Below, piece after piece: positions 44,501 to 52,390 of a stretch of 64,000 bases of DNA. The stretch comes from JAXLQL01 sp046331625. Lineage in GTDB: Bacteria; Acidobacteriota; Terriglobia; Bryobacterales; Bryobacteraceae. The DNA is taken from contig JAXLQL010000003.1 in the NCBI GenBank assembly GCA_046331625.1, forward strand, positions 1-64,000, read 5' to 3'. The stretch's first letter is position 1. Each line of letters begins with the position of its first letter. Both the position numbers and the translations under genes were made by a program. The notes under the pieces were generated by a model. That model saw only the letters and a list, made by a program, of their open reading frames with translations. It was not told where the DNA came from and made no database searches.

Positions 44501-44845
44501 GCTCACGGCTCCCACGGAAAGTTGTACGTCCACTCGCACGCGTTTGGCGCTGACCGCGGAGACTCCCGAGCGCCGGTAAGCGGAGAATCCATCCTTCTCC
44601 ACCTCGAGGCGATAGGTATCGGGGATCAGGTTGGGGATCGAGTAGAATCCACCTTCACCCGTGACAGCTTCCGCACGGAACCCGCGGTCGTCTGAAATCG
44701 CGATCACTCGGGCTCCCGCGATGCTCGCGCCTGAAGGATCCATCACGGTGCCGAAGAACTCCGAAGAAGCGATCTGGCCTCGCAACGCGCCGCAGCCGAG
44801 AACGAGTCCGGCCGCCAAACAGACCCAATGCTTGCTGGGAAACAT
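41585..44845 (-). CDS. Oar-like TonB-dependent receptor (receptor 8)
   Basis: The product has 1086 residues. Signal peptide MFPSKHWVCLAAGLVLGCGA; regulatory-like domain FFGTVMDPSGASIAGARVIA; plug with LPLNGRSYLELAPLAPNALP, NNLLVDGIDNNTVFFNRDV and GGVVTVITKSGSNDVRG; barrel ending ..FGLRLHY. The ATG at 44845 is chosen over a TTG at 44860 because AAGGA precedes it by five to six bases. Receptor 9 is divergent across 126 bp. The FG-GAP protein follows 4 nt after its stop. Confidence 0.9.
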   Translation of the reverse strand: MFPSKHWVCLAAGLVLGCGALRGQIASSEFFGTVMDPSGASIAGARVIAISDDRGFRAEAVTGEGGFYSIPNLIPDTYRLEVEKDGFSAYRRSGVSAVSAKRVRVDVQLSVGAVSDRVTVTADAAQLDSGNQEIGQTIDNKRVLELPLNGRSYLELAPLAPNALPFATGTRQGTGFVLGGSRFNSNNLLVDGIDNNTVFFNRDVVRPSVDSIEEFRVLTNAPSAEHGRNMGGVVTVITKSGSNDVRGTAFWFHRDHKLNARNAFSSAPSPFFLRNQFGASMGGPVRKNRLFFFGNFEKLEQRESAVNNLSVPPLDFRSGVFPSNRPVFDPATTRRDPANPSRSIRDPFPGNRIPGASMDPVGRRIVTEAWPSPNSGAGTYRVQVPRDFDESQWNVRGDWRVTDRDQVSMRYSTYDTYTAGQDGFPREYSGAASPVNTGHNALLGYTRSFGSNLVNEFRAGLNRFVVDQKPVNFGTDPAGAIGLRGTNPSPQFSSFPSIQTGYSEFGSGSNFVISAENTLHVSDNLSWYRGKHALKTGFDFRALQANVFGSFVPFGQIRFGNIFSSNPSQANTGDVIADLLLGYPQSIQLNVQFSPLYNRQQIWGAYLQDDWRVSSKLTLNLGLRYELFTPVVDKFDRQGNPNIANPLGEFRLSVRGGKIPEQVQREIGQLPIPAAERSRLFLPGDSRGLSRTNKRDFSPRFGMAYQWDPRIVVRAGFGVYRSLTGGGTFVRLGFNPPNFIETFFIAPDAVTPIARLQSGIPSFREGSGRIEGLSPRHLFEHNRTQLTTQWNLNVQRQLDADTVVEIGYLASRGRNLTLFLLENQIRRSADYGKGQNARPMPVFGNVWGWGSGALSRYHAGFARVERRLRSGLTVLGSYTYGKSLDNAPGDFAVGNLGISVAPIDSFDVSREYGPSAFDTRHRLVISNVYELPFLKSNRWLGGWEISGITSMQTGVPVDIKTQTTRTFSFNNQNRPNRIADGNLSGGNRSVNRWFDTAAFADPADFVVGNSGRNPVYAPGFFNIDATFSKKFAFREKRYVQFRGEMFNLTNTVNFGSPVNFVGNPNFGRILSARAARQIQFGLRLHY

Positions 44846-44971
44846 GCAGTATCCTTGCACGCGGGCGCTAAGGCTTGGCTGCGAATTGCTTACAGCCGCG
44901 TAAAAGTCGCTCGAACCGAGCTGTAACTCCTCCGTGATGCGGGATTCAAACGAACTGAGTAATGTTCAGGA
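44846..44971. promoter_or_regulatory. Divergent promoter region of receptors 8 and 9 with a perfect dyad
   Basis: The 126 bp contain TTACAGC at 44890-44896 and GCTGTAA at 44920-44926, an exact 7-bp inverted repeat with a 23-bp spacer centred in the region. A shared regulator acting on both modules is plausible. The half-site does not match the E. coli Pho box. Confidence 0.4.
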
Positions 44972-47900
44972 ATGATCCGACTCAGCGCTCTGATCGCTTT
45001 CTCGACGGTTGGAGCTTTCTGCCAGGAAATCAACGCCACTGTATCGGGCCTTGTCTCGGACCCGGCTGGCTCACCAGTTGCCGGAGCAACAGTGACGGTG
45101 AAGAACACTGCAACCGGAGTTGCGCAAACGATACGGACCGGAGCCGGCGGCCTGTACCTGGTACCGTTTCTCGCACCCGGCGCCTACGAAATCGCCGTGG
45201 AAGCGAAGGGCTTTCAACTCCACACGGAGCAGAATGTCAGGCTCGAGACGAGCCAGCGCCGCCGCGTTGACGTCGTGCTTCGGATCGGAGAGCTGAGCCA
45301 GTCCGTTACCGTTGCCGCGGATCCGTTGCCGTTGGAAACCGCGAGTGGATCACTCGGCCAGACCGTCGACTCGCGTTCCGTGGTCCAGTTGCCGAACCTG
45401 AACCGGAATCCGTTGAATCTGGTTTTCGTCGCGCCGAACATTGCGCCCAACAATTTCGACCGGCAGTCGACAACAGCCGCCGCCACGATGTCGAGCATCA
45501 ACGGCGCCCGGCCTGACGACAATGAGACCATCATCGACGGTGGCTCCACCATCAGCCCGTCGTCGAACATTGCCGTACTGAATCCGAACGTGGATGCCGT
45601 AGCCGAGGTGCGCATCGAAGCAAACAGCTACTCGGCCGAGTTCGGCCGGGTAATGGGCGGAGTGGTGAACGTGGTCACCAAGTCCGGCACGAACGCACTG
45701 CACGGCGCCGCCTTCGAGTTTCATCGCAACGCCGCTGTCTCGGCTCGAACCTTCTTCGACGGACAGAAACCCCGATTCACCCGCAATCAGTTCGGCGGAG
45801 CAGCGGGGGGGCCGGTATGGATTCCCCGTCTCTACGATGGGCGTAACAAGACCTTCTGGTTCGTCAGTTTCGAATCCATCCGCCAGGTGCAGGGGCTGAC
45901 CAATCTCGGAACCGTGCCAACAGCCGCGATGCGCGAAGGCGACTTCTCGGGCCTGCCCGCGCTGTTCGATCCGGCAACCACGGCCGGAACCGTACGGCAA
46001 CCCTTTGCTGGCAATCGGATTCCCACGAGCCGCTTTGACTCGGTGGCGCGTAACATCGTCTCCTACTATCCGCTACCGAATGCGCCCGGCGTGAACAACT
46101 TCGTGCTCGCACTGCCCACCACCACAGAGCAAGACCGCGCCTCTCTCCGCGGCGACCACAACTTCGGCGACCGTAACCGCCTCTTCGTTCGCTACATGTG
46201 GGACAACGCGATGAACTCCACCACCAATACCGCGCCGCGCACCTTACCGGACGCGCGCGTCGACCCCTCGTTGCCGCAGCAACCCTACCCGAAGCAGGCG
46301 ATCATCGGCGACACGCATGCATTTTCTCCGCGCACCGTGAACGAGTTTCGCGCTAGCTTCTTCCGTTTCTACAGCACGCAGTTTCCCGGGAGCATCGGGC
46401 TCGGGTTCCCGGCTCAGCTTGGGTTGAAGGGTGTCGATCCGCTACTGTTTCCGCGTGTGGATACCACAGGCATCCTGCCGATTGGCCACGCGAGCGTCAA
46501 CAACACGCGCCAGAATCTCTTCTCGTGGACGGACACATTGAGCCACAACCGCAGCGCCCATTCGCTCCGGTTCGGGTTTGGCCTCATGCGGTTCCAGTTC
46601 AACAACGGATCGAAGGGCGCTCAATCCGGACAGTTCTCGTTCAACCAACTCTCCACCGCGCAGCCTGGGCAGGCGAACTCGGGCCATCCCGTCGCTAGTC
46701 TGTTGCTCGGCTTGCCGGTCTCGAGTTCGATCGAGACTCTGCGTCCCATCTTCGGATATCGCTACACCAACTTCGCCTGGTTCGCGCAGGACGACTGGCG
46801 CGTGAACTCGCGGCTCACACTGAACTTCGGACTGCGTCATGAGATCGAGACGCCGCTCGTGGAGGTGAACGATCTTCAGTCCACCTTCGATGTCGGCCGC
46901 AAGGCGTTCGTCTTCGCGGGGCGCAACGGCCAGCCGCGCGCCCTCTCCGATGCGGACTATTCGAACTTCGGTCCGCGCGCCGGTTTCGCGTGGACACCCT
47001 TTGCGGGCGCCAGGACCGTGATTCGCGGAGGCTACGGCATCGCCTACGCGAGCACCTCCTCTTCCCAGGTGCAGCAGCAGCGCTCCACCGGTTTCACCGC
47101 TGTGGCCAGCTTCCCAAGCCCCGACAACGGACTCACCTTTCCGATCGTTCTCCGAAATGGGTTCCCCGCAATCTCGGTGGATCCCACGTCGGTTACTCGC
47201 CAACAGAACATCAACGTCAACGTCACCGAGCGGCGAGCCCCGCGCGCACAAATGCAGCAATGGAATCTGAACGCGCAGCGGCAGTGGCGGGACTATCTGG
47301 TTCAACTCGCCTACTCGGGTTCGAAGGGCACGCACCTCGTAGCGGCCAACTACAGCTTGAATCAGGTGCCCGCTGCTCGCCTCGGACCAGGCAACGCCCA
47401 GTCACTTCGCCCGTACCCGGACTTCCAGGAGATCATCGTCAACAACCCGAACGAGGGCAACTCGATCTACAATGCGGTCTCGCTGAGCGTGAATCGCCGC
47501 TTTGCCCGCGGGCTTACTCTGGTATCGTCGTTCACGTTCCAGAAGGTGATCGACTCCACCTCCGGACGCGGAGCCTTCATCGAGTACGGATCGCTTCGGC
47601 CCCAGGACAACTTCAACCGCGCCGCCGAGCGCTCCGTCTCGCAATTCGATCGCACCAGGCGTTTCGTGGCGGCGTGGGTATACGAGCTACCGTTCAAGGC
47701 GCCGGGTCCAGCGCGGCTGTTCGTTTCCGGATGGGAGCTGTCTGGGTTGGTGGAGTTGATGGACGGCACGCCCCTCGCCATGAGCGCCACGCCGAATCGC
47801 TCGAACTCTCTCGGCGGCGGATCGCGCCCGAACCGCGCCGCCGGACAGAATCCGCGGCTCGACAACTGGACGCCACAGCGGGCGTTCAACACGGCGGCGT

Positions 47901-48172
47901 ACGTGGCTCCCGAGGCATTCACCTTCGGCAATGTTTCACGCACCGAGCCAACGCTTCGGGCACCGGGCTGGGCCACGGTGGATGCGTCGTTGCTGAAGAC
48001 TTTCGATCTATACGAGGGCGTGCGCCTGCAGTTTCGCGTAGAGGCCTACAATTTGCAAAATCGAGTTAACTTTCAGCGGCCCAATACGGCCCTGGGCACG
48101 CCGCAGTTCGGGCAGATCCTTCTCGCCTGGCCATCGCGCGCCGTACAGGGCGGGCTGAAGCTGATTTGGTAA
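44972..48172 (+). CDS. Oar-like TonB-dependent receptor (receptor 9)
   Basis: The product has 1066 residues. Signal peptide MIRLSALIAFSTVGAFCQ; regulatory-like domain VSGLVSDPAGSPVAGATVTV; plug with LPNLNRNPLNLVFVAPNIAP, NETIIDGGSTISPSSNIAV and GGVVNVVTKSGTNALHG; barrel ending ..QGGLKLIW, a tryptophan where the other receptors have phenylalanine or tyrosine. Its stop overlaps the ATG of the downstream exported epimerase (TAATG), so the two are translationally coupled. The position of the stop may be off by one base from my reading of the sequence lines. Confidence 0.9.
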   Translation: MIRLSALIAFSTVGAFCQEINATVSGLVSDPAGSPVAGATVTVKNTATGVAQTIRTGAGGLYLVPFLAPGAYEIAVEAKGFQLHTEQNVRLETSQRRRVDVVLRIGELSQSVTVAADPLPLETASGSLGQTVDSRSVVQLPNLNRNPLNLVFVAPNIAPNNFDRQSTTAAATMSSINGARPDDNETIIDGGSTISPSSNIAVLNPNVDAVAEVRIEANSYSAEFGRVMGGVVNVVTKSGTNALHGAAFEFHRNAAVSARTFFDGQKPRFTRNQFGGAAGGPVWIPRLYDGRNKTFWFVSFESIRQVQGLTNLGTVPTAAMREGDFSGLPALFDPATTAGTVRQPFAGNRIPTSRFDSVARNIVSYYPLPNAPGVNNFVLALPTTTEQDRASLRGDHNFGDRNRLFVRYMWDNAMNSTTNTAPRTLPDARVDPSLPQQPYPKQAIIGDTHAFSPRTVNEFRASFFRFYSTQFPGSIGLGFPAQLGLKGVDPLLFPRVDTTGILPIGHASVNNTRQNLFSWTDTLSHNRSAHSLRFGFGLMRFQFNNGSKGAQSGQFSFNQLSTAQPGQANSGHPVASLLLGLPVSSSIETLRPIFGYRYTNFAWFAQDDWRVNSRLTLNFGLRHEIETPLVEVNDLQSTFDVGRKAFVFAGRNGQPRALSDADYSNFGPRAGFAWTPFAGARTVIRGGYGIAYASTSSSQVQQQRSTGFTAVASFPSPDNGLTFPIVLRNGFPAISVDPTSVTRQQNINVNVTERRAPRAQMQQWNLNAQRQWRDYLVQLAYSGSKGTHLVAANYSLNQVPAARLGPGNAQSLRPYPDFQEIIVNNPNEGNSIYNAVSLSVNRRFARGLTLVSSFTFQKVIDSTSGRGAFIEYGSLRPQDNFNRAAERSVSQFDRTRRFVAAWVYELPFKAPGPARLFVSGWELSGLVELMDGTPLAMSATPNRSNSLGGGSRPNRAAGQNPRLDNWTPQRAFNTAAYVAPEAFTFGNVSRTEPTLRAPGWATVDASLLKTFDLYEGVRLQFRVEAYNLQNRVNFQRPNTALGTPQFGQILLAWPSRAVQGGLKLIW

Positions 48173-49125
48173 TGAACATGACCATGACGCGTAGAACCTT
48201 TGCGGCATCCCTCGCCGCGATTTCGGCCTGGGCTCGACGCTCTGGAATCGGCATTGACCGCTTGACCGTAGCCACCGGATCGCTGGCAGGATTTACTCTC
48301 GAGGCGGGACTCGCCGAGATCAAACGGCTTGGCTTCGGCGGCGTGGAGATCTTTGCCGATCTCGACCGGAGCCACTCCATCGGTAGATTTCCCAGTGCGA
48401 TCGTGGGACGCCTCACGCCGCGAGAGAAGAAGGTGCTGCGCCGCCAAGTGGGCGGTTTTCGCCACGTCACTACCCACCTCCCATTCCACGATCTTCGCCC
48501 GGTGGATCCCGATCCGGCGGTGCGCGAACGGTCCCGGGCGGCGATCGAGCGCGGCATCGCGGACAGTGGCTGGTGGGGCGCGAGCATGGCGACAGTGCAC
48601 GTCGCGCGAGAGAACGCGGGATATCGCGGAGTCTGGAAGGATCTGCTGGACACCTATCGCCACTTCGGCGATCTGGCGGCGAAAAACAAGTTGCGGATCG
48701 GAATCGAGACCGGCGCTCCGGAAACGGTAGCCGAGTATCTGGCTCTGATCCGGGAGATCGCACACGACCACGTCGGCAGCACCGTGGATACCGGCCACAC
48801 CCGCGCCTACCGGCGGGATGCGAAGCTTGCCGATGCGGAGTTGGGCAGTGAGATGGGCCGCCAGTGTTACAACGACCTGTTGATGCGAAAGGTGGAAGGC
48901 TTGGGCCCGAAGCTGTTTCACTTTCACGTGGACGACGTGCGGGCCTCTGACTGGCGCGAACACCGCGCGCTCGGTCAAGGAATCGTGGACTGGACCCGCC
49001 TGCTTCGCTATCTCGGGGACTCCGGGTACCAGGGTGTGTTCGCGATGGAGCTGGAGGAGACGGCGGTGGTCGAGTCACTGAAGCAGAGCCGGGAATTCTT
49101 TCGCGGGCGGTTGGAGTCGCTCTAG
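48172..49125 (+). CDS. Sugar phosphate isomerase/epimerase-like TIM barrel with Tat-like signal
   Basis: This 317-residue protein is of the xylose-isomerase-like TIM-barrel superfamily. Typical strands and metal ligands are seen: LGFGGVEIFADL, ATVHVAREN, LRIGIETGAP, VGSTVDTGHTRAY, LFHFHVDDVRASD and GVFAMELEETAV. Its N-terminus MTMTRRTFAASLAAISAWA is twin-arginine-like, so it is probably exported. The start is set by the TAATG overlap with receptor 9. Members isomerise or cleave sugars, inositols or sugar phosphates; which applies here cannot be told. It is the last intact gene before the right island end. Confidence 0.8.
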   Translation: MNMTMTRRTFAASLAAISAWARRSGIGIDRLTVATGSLAGFTLEAGLAEIKRLGFGGVEIFADLDRSHSIGRFPSAIVGRLTPREKKVLRRQVGGFRHVTTHLPFHDLRPVDPDPAVRERSRAAIERGIADSGWWGASMATVHVARENAGYRGVWKDLLDTYRHFGDLAAKNKLRIGIETGAPETVAEYLALIREIAHDHVGSTVDTGHTRAYRRDAKLADAELGSEMGRQCYNDLLMRKVEGLGPKLFHFHVDDVRASDWREHRALGQGIVDWTRLLRYLGDSGYQGVFAMELEETAVVESLKQSREFFRGRLESL

Positions 49126-49213
49126 CGTCAGCGCGTCATGAACAATCTCGGCTCGCGAACTGCAATTGAGCCCGCTGCCAAATCCGGATCTCGACCAGTC
49201 CGCCCGGTAACAA

Positions 49214-49294
49214 CGATAAAAGGGCCCGGCCGGCCCCAAGGTCCGCGCCGGGCTGAATGCGGCGACTACTACTGTCTCGGGCCGGGTTTTATCG
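49214..49294. terminator. Long inverted repeat flanked by A and T tracts, probable bidirectional terminator
   Basis: CGATAAAA-GGG-CCCGGCC (49214-49231) is mirrored by GGCCGGG-TTTTATCG (49280-49294), that is 15 paired bases with a 3-base bulge and a loop of 48 bases. It lies about 90 bp after the epimerase stop. A GC stem leading into TTTT fits termination. A small palindromic mobile repeat is the alternative. Confidence 0.45.
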
Positions 49295-49337
49295 CCGGTC
49301 TTGAGCGAAGTGAGCGAAACCCACCGCGCCGGCTCGG

Positions 49338-49899
49338 GTGGTCGAGTTGTTCTTAGACAGAACGGGTACCGGATACCGAATTGGATGTGCGCGCCGCTTT
49401 CTGGCCCGTGACGCGGCCGCAGTTGGCGCCCGTCAAATCCGCGATTGGCGCAGCGAGCTGCCGCCTGTCCAGTGCGTTGAACCAATCCTGCGCACTTCGA
49501 GAACCGGCTCGGAGCAAGCCAAGATCCAGATCGATGTCGGCTTTGGCGACGCAGTCACAAAGGAGCCCGCGCCAGCTTCGTTCCCGACCATCCTTGATCG
49601 TGTCGAGCCCCCGACGCTGCGCATCTATCCGCCTGAGTGCGTCGTCGCGGAGAAGCTACGGGCCATGGTCGCGCGCGATGTCCGCAACAGCCGAATGAAG
49701 GATTTCTACGGCCTCTTGGTGCTCGCTCGAACTTGGGCCTTTCAACTCGGGCCGCTCTTCGAGGCGATTCGCGCAACGTTCGAAAGCATGAAGACAGCAA
49801 TTCCCGAATCGAACCCCGTTTCCGTTGCCCGATGCATTTCTGCTGGACACGGGCAAGGTCCTGTCTGTGGACAGGTTCTGTGAAGCGTCTGCGGCTTGA
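49338..49899 (+). pseudogene. abiEii: Truncated, frameshifted AbiEii-family toxin remnant (type IV toxin-antitoxin)
   Basis: The middle of the frame is clear AbiEii text: IQIDVGFGDAVTKEPAPASF, then LRIYPPECVVAEKLRAMVAR, NSRMKDFYGLLVLARTWAF and FEAIRATFE. The N-terminal half, with the nucleotidyltransferase glycine-serine motif and family opening, is absent; text before about residue 50 is not toxin-like. Near 49830 the family sequence moves to another frame (DAFLLDTGKVLSVDRFC) and stops at 49897-49899. So the gene has lost its start and gained a frameshift. Its antitoxin partner remnant is at 2821-3422 on the same strand, 46 kb away. Confidence 0.78.
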
Positions 49900-50364
49900 T
49901 CCCACGACACCGAGTCTCAGCGATCATCGGGCGTGAGCCCGGAGTTCCTCGCTCCGGTGTTCGTTCGAAATGCCGAGCAACGAACTTGGCGGCCCAGCGG
50001 CCCTTGGACGTGATGCCGCGAACCGTCACCCTCGGGCACTGGCCGCGGGGCTGCCGCGTCGGCCCGAAAACGCCCTCACGGCTACAAGGGCCAGCAGTTT
50101 GCCGAAGGATCCCAAGAGCAGGCTCGCCTCTTGAAATCAAGGCAGGACTTGGCGCATTCTATTGAGATGATGATCTCCAGGAAGCCGGTCGAGAACAGTT
50201 GCGGAGTGCCGTATCAATCGAGGTGCGAATGCCAATTCGGTGTACCTCGTTTGTACCTCGATTGGGAGGTCCGGATCAGGAAGATGATGATGTAGCGAGA
50301 CTTGCCAGAGTCGAGAAAACGCGCCAGAGACGCGAAAGTGTCGTAGATTCAGCGGTGTGACAAG
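49900..50364. other. Degenerate DNA between the toxin remnant and attR
   Basis: These 465 bp contain no gene I can support. An integrase would be expected near this end, but no tyrosine-recombinase motif (such as HxLRHTxA) is visible in any frame. A close repeat of TGTACCTCG (50242-50261) is the only short repeat noticed. Confidence 0.4.
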
Positions 50365-50410
50365 TTCCCAAGCTGGACGTCGTGGGTTCGAGTCCCATCT
50401 CCCGCTCCAT
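50365..50410 (+). repeat. attR: 46-bp copy of the tRNA-Gly 3' end
   Basis: This is identical to 2598-2643. The 5' part of the tRNA is missing here, so the copy is not a functional tRNA. Upstream bases do not continue the tRNA sequence (G instead of C at the junction), which fixes the right boundary of the island. Confidence 0.9.
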
Positions 50411-51202
50411 CAATAGAATCAGTCACTTGCACCGTTTTCGGGGCGACTTGCCGGTGCAGTTTGGCTGATGCCCGCTGGCATTCGACCTGTATCCTCCTCA
50501 ATCTACGGCATTTGTCGATCGGATCTCTGCGTGACTGTAGTAATCGCAGTAATCCCTTTCCGGACAACGCGATGGCCGCTGGATTACGGGGTTCAGCGTC
50601 GCGAACCCGGTCAGCCGGCTGGCATTCAGCCGGATGAAACGCATCGGGACCGGCACCGGGTTGGTCGAACGCCTCCACATCGCGTACTCGTCGGGACATC
50701 GCTTGCGAGATGACGCCCAAATATCCTACGGATGATCCGCAATACGGATCATCCGGGGCAGCGGTGAGTGTACACGCACCTGTACTTCTACATCCGTGAT
50801 GGAGTGATGAGGCTCGATGGTGGCATTCGTGGGTGCCTCTCAAGCTTCCCATTCTGACTTTCTGACCACCAATTGTTTGAACGGCACTCTCGAATCGACA
50901 GCCAACTGAAGCAGCAAGGCGCCCCTCGTAAACGGGCCGCGATCCTCTCCGGCACCAAAGGCGGAATCGGTCATAGGTGAAGCTCCAGAGCGAGGCTTTG
51001 GGCATTGAATACGAAGATCACCCGAAGGGCGCTCCTTTTTCCGTGGCACACAGTCATCTCAACTCCACGGAAAATCGTGACCCGTTATGGGCGCGGGGAG
51101 CCTTCTTAGGACCCGTCGAAATTGCGTTGTCATCCTCGTCACTGTTTCGTCGCGTGAGAGTCATCGCCGAGTCACGGTCGCCAACTATTCTGATCCAACG
51201 CC
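50411..51202. other. 792-bp gap outside attR with one strong hairpin
   Basis: No coding region is convincing on either strand. GGATGATCCG (50730-50739) and CGGATCATCC (50745-50754) form a perfect 10-bp stem with a 5-base loop. It has no T tract and could be an operator or RNA structure. The stretch before 51203 should hold the promoter of the transporter-oxidoreductase operon; GTCAT/GTCAC pieces near 51133-51148 are spaced 9 rather than 11 bp, so I do not call a Pho box. Confidence 0.45.
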
Positions 51203-52390
51203 GTGTTCCCGCGAATCTTCGTCCTCACCTGGATCGCCTATTCCGGATACTATCTGTGCCGGAAAAACTTCAGCGTCATGATGCCGTACCTGAAAACGGA
51301 CCTCGGCTACTCCTCCGAGGCATTGGCGCACGTTCTGTTCATCTATGGCATCTCCTATGCGGCGGGCCAATTCGCGATGGGGCACCTGGCGGATCGAATG
51401 GGATCCCGCGTGGTGGTCACTGCCGGCGCAATAGGCTCCGCACTGTGCTCCGCTTTGACCGGCACCGGGTTTCCTCTCCCGATTGCGCAAGGAGTGAACG
51501 GCATGGCCCAAGCTGCCGGGTGGCCGGGCGTTCTTCGGATGGCACGCGAGTGGTTCCCTGCGAAGAACACCGGCGTCATCATGTCGTGGTGGGGGACTCA
51601 TCTGGTGGTAGGCGGGTTCGTTGCCACCAATCTGGCCGCGAAAGTATGTGAGTCGGGGTGGCGTCGTGGCGCTTGGATCCCAGCCGTGGTTCTTTCGCTC
51701 ATCGGGCTGGTATTTGGGTTGCTCGCACGGGACAAATCCGATGCCGGCGTACGTTCGCGCGGATTCGCTCCCGAGGTTCCGTTCGCACCCACGAAGCCCT
51801 TGATCGCGATTGCGGTCATGTACTTCTTCGTGAAGATGGCGCGCTATTCGTTCTTGTTCTGGCTGCCACTCTACATGACGGAGCATCTGAACTACAGCCC
51901 AGTCCAGGCGGGCTACGCCTCGTCCGCATTCGAACTGGTGGGATTCGGTGGCGTCCTGATGGCCGGCTACGCTTCCGAACACGTGACGCGAGGCTCGCGG
52001 ATCCCCGTTGCGTCGGCGATGATGGCCGTCCTCGCCGCGCTCTGTCTGCTCTATCCGAAGTTGAGCAGCGCTGGACTCGAGAGCAACCTCGCAGGCATCG
52101 CGCTCATCGGAGCTTTTACATTCGGTCCGGACACGCTGATGGCGGGCGTGGGCACTCAGGAAGCCGCGCTGCCCGGCACAACCGCGCGAGCGGCGGGATT
52201 CGTGAACGGAGTGGGATCAGTAGGACAAGTATTGTCCCCGTACTTGGTGGCGCTGGTCTCGAGCCGGTTCGGATGGGAAGCTCTGTTCGCGTCGTTGAGC
52301 ATCGCGGCATTTCTCGGAGCTGCTTCGCTGGCGACGCAGTGCCGCGTTTTCAACGTGTGGACTTCACGGACCGGGGCGATGGGGCGATGA
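51203..52390 (+). CDS. MFS transporter of the organophosphate:phosphate antiporter type
   Basis: The 395-residue, about 12-helix protein belongs to the GlpT/UhpT/UhpC (OPA) group. YYLCRKNFSVMMPYL near residues 12-26 matches the GlpT segment carrying the substrate-binding arginine, and GWPGVLRMAREWFPAKNTG followed by MSWWGTHLVVGGF matches the family's central signature. Substrates of this group are sugar or glycerol phosphates exchanged for phosphate. Here the overlap (ATGA) with an FAD oxidoreductase of phosphonate clusters suggests an aminophosphonate or similar compound. The start is a GTG at 51203 without a clear ribosome-binding site. It lies outside the island, on the far side of attR. 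Confidence 0.82.
   Translation: MFPRIFVLTWIAYSGYYLCRKNFSVMMPYLKTDLGYSSEALAHVLFIYGISYAAGQFAMGHLADRMGSRVVVTAGAIGSALCSALTGTGFPLPIAQGVNGMAQAAGWPGVLRMAREWFPAKNTGVIMSWWGTHLVVGGFVATNLAAKVCESGWRRGAWIPAVVLSLIGLVFGLLARDKSDAGVRSRGFAPEVPFAPTKPLIAIAVMYFFVKMARYSFLFWLPLYMTEHLNYSPVQAGYASSAFELVGFGGVLMAGYASEHVTRGSRIPVASAMMAVLAALCLLYPKLSSAGLESNLAGIALIGAFTFGPDTLMAGVGTQEAALPGTTARAAGFVNGVGSVGQVLSPYLVALVSSRFGWEALFASLSIAAFLGAASLATQCRVFNVWTSRTGAMGR

Noticed and set aside
50349..51005. Minus-strand open frame ending GAGDGTRTHDVQLGNLSH
   Set aside because: Its C-terminus is the reverse complement of the partial tRNA copy at attR; the rest has no protein-like features.
51133..51148. Possible E. coli-type Pho box (GTCAT and GTCAC) upstream of the transporter
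   Set aside because: The two half-sites are 9 bp apart instead of 11, and the flanking consensus is missing.
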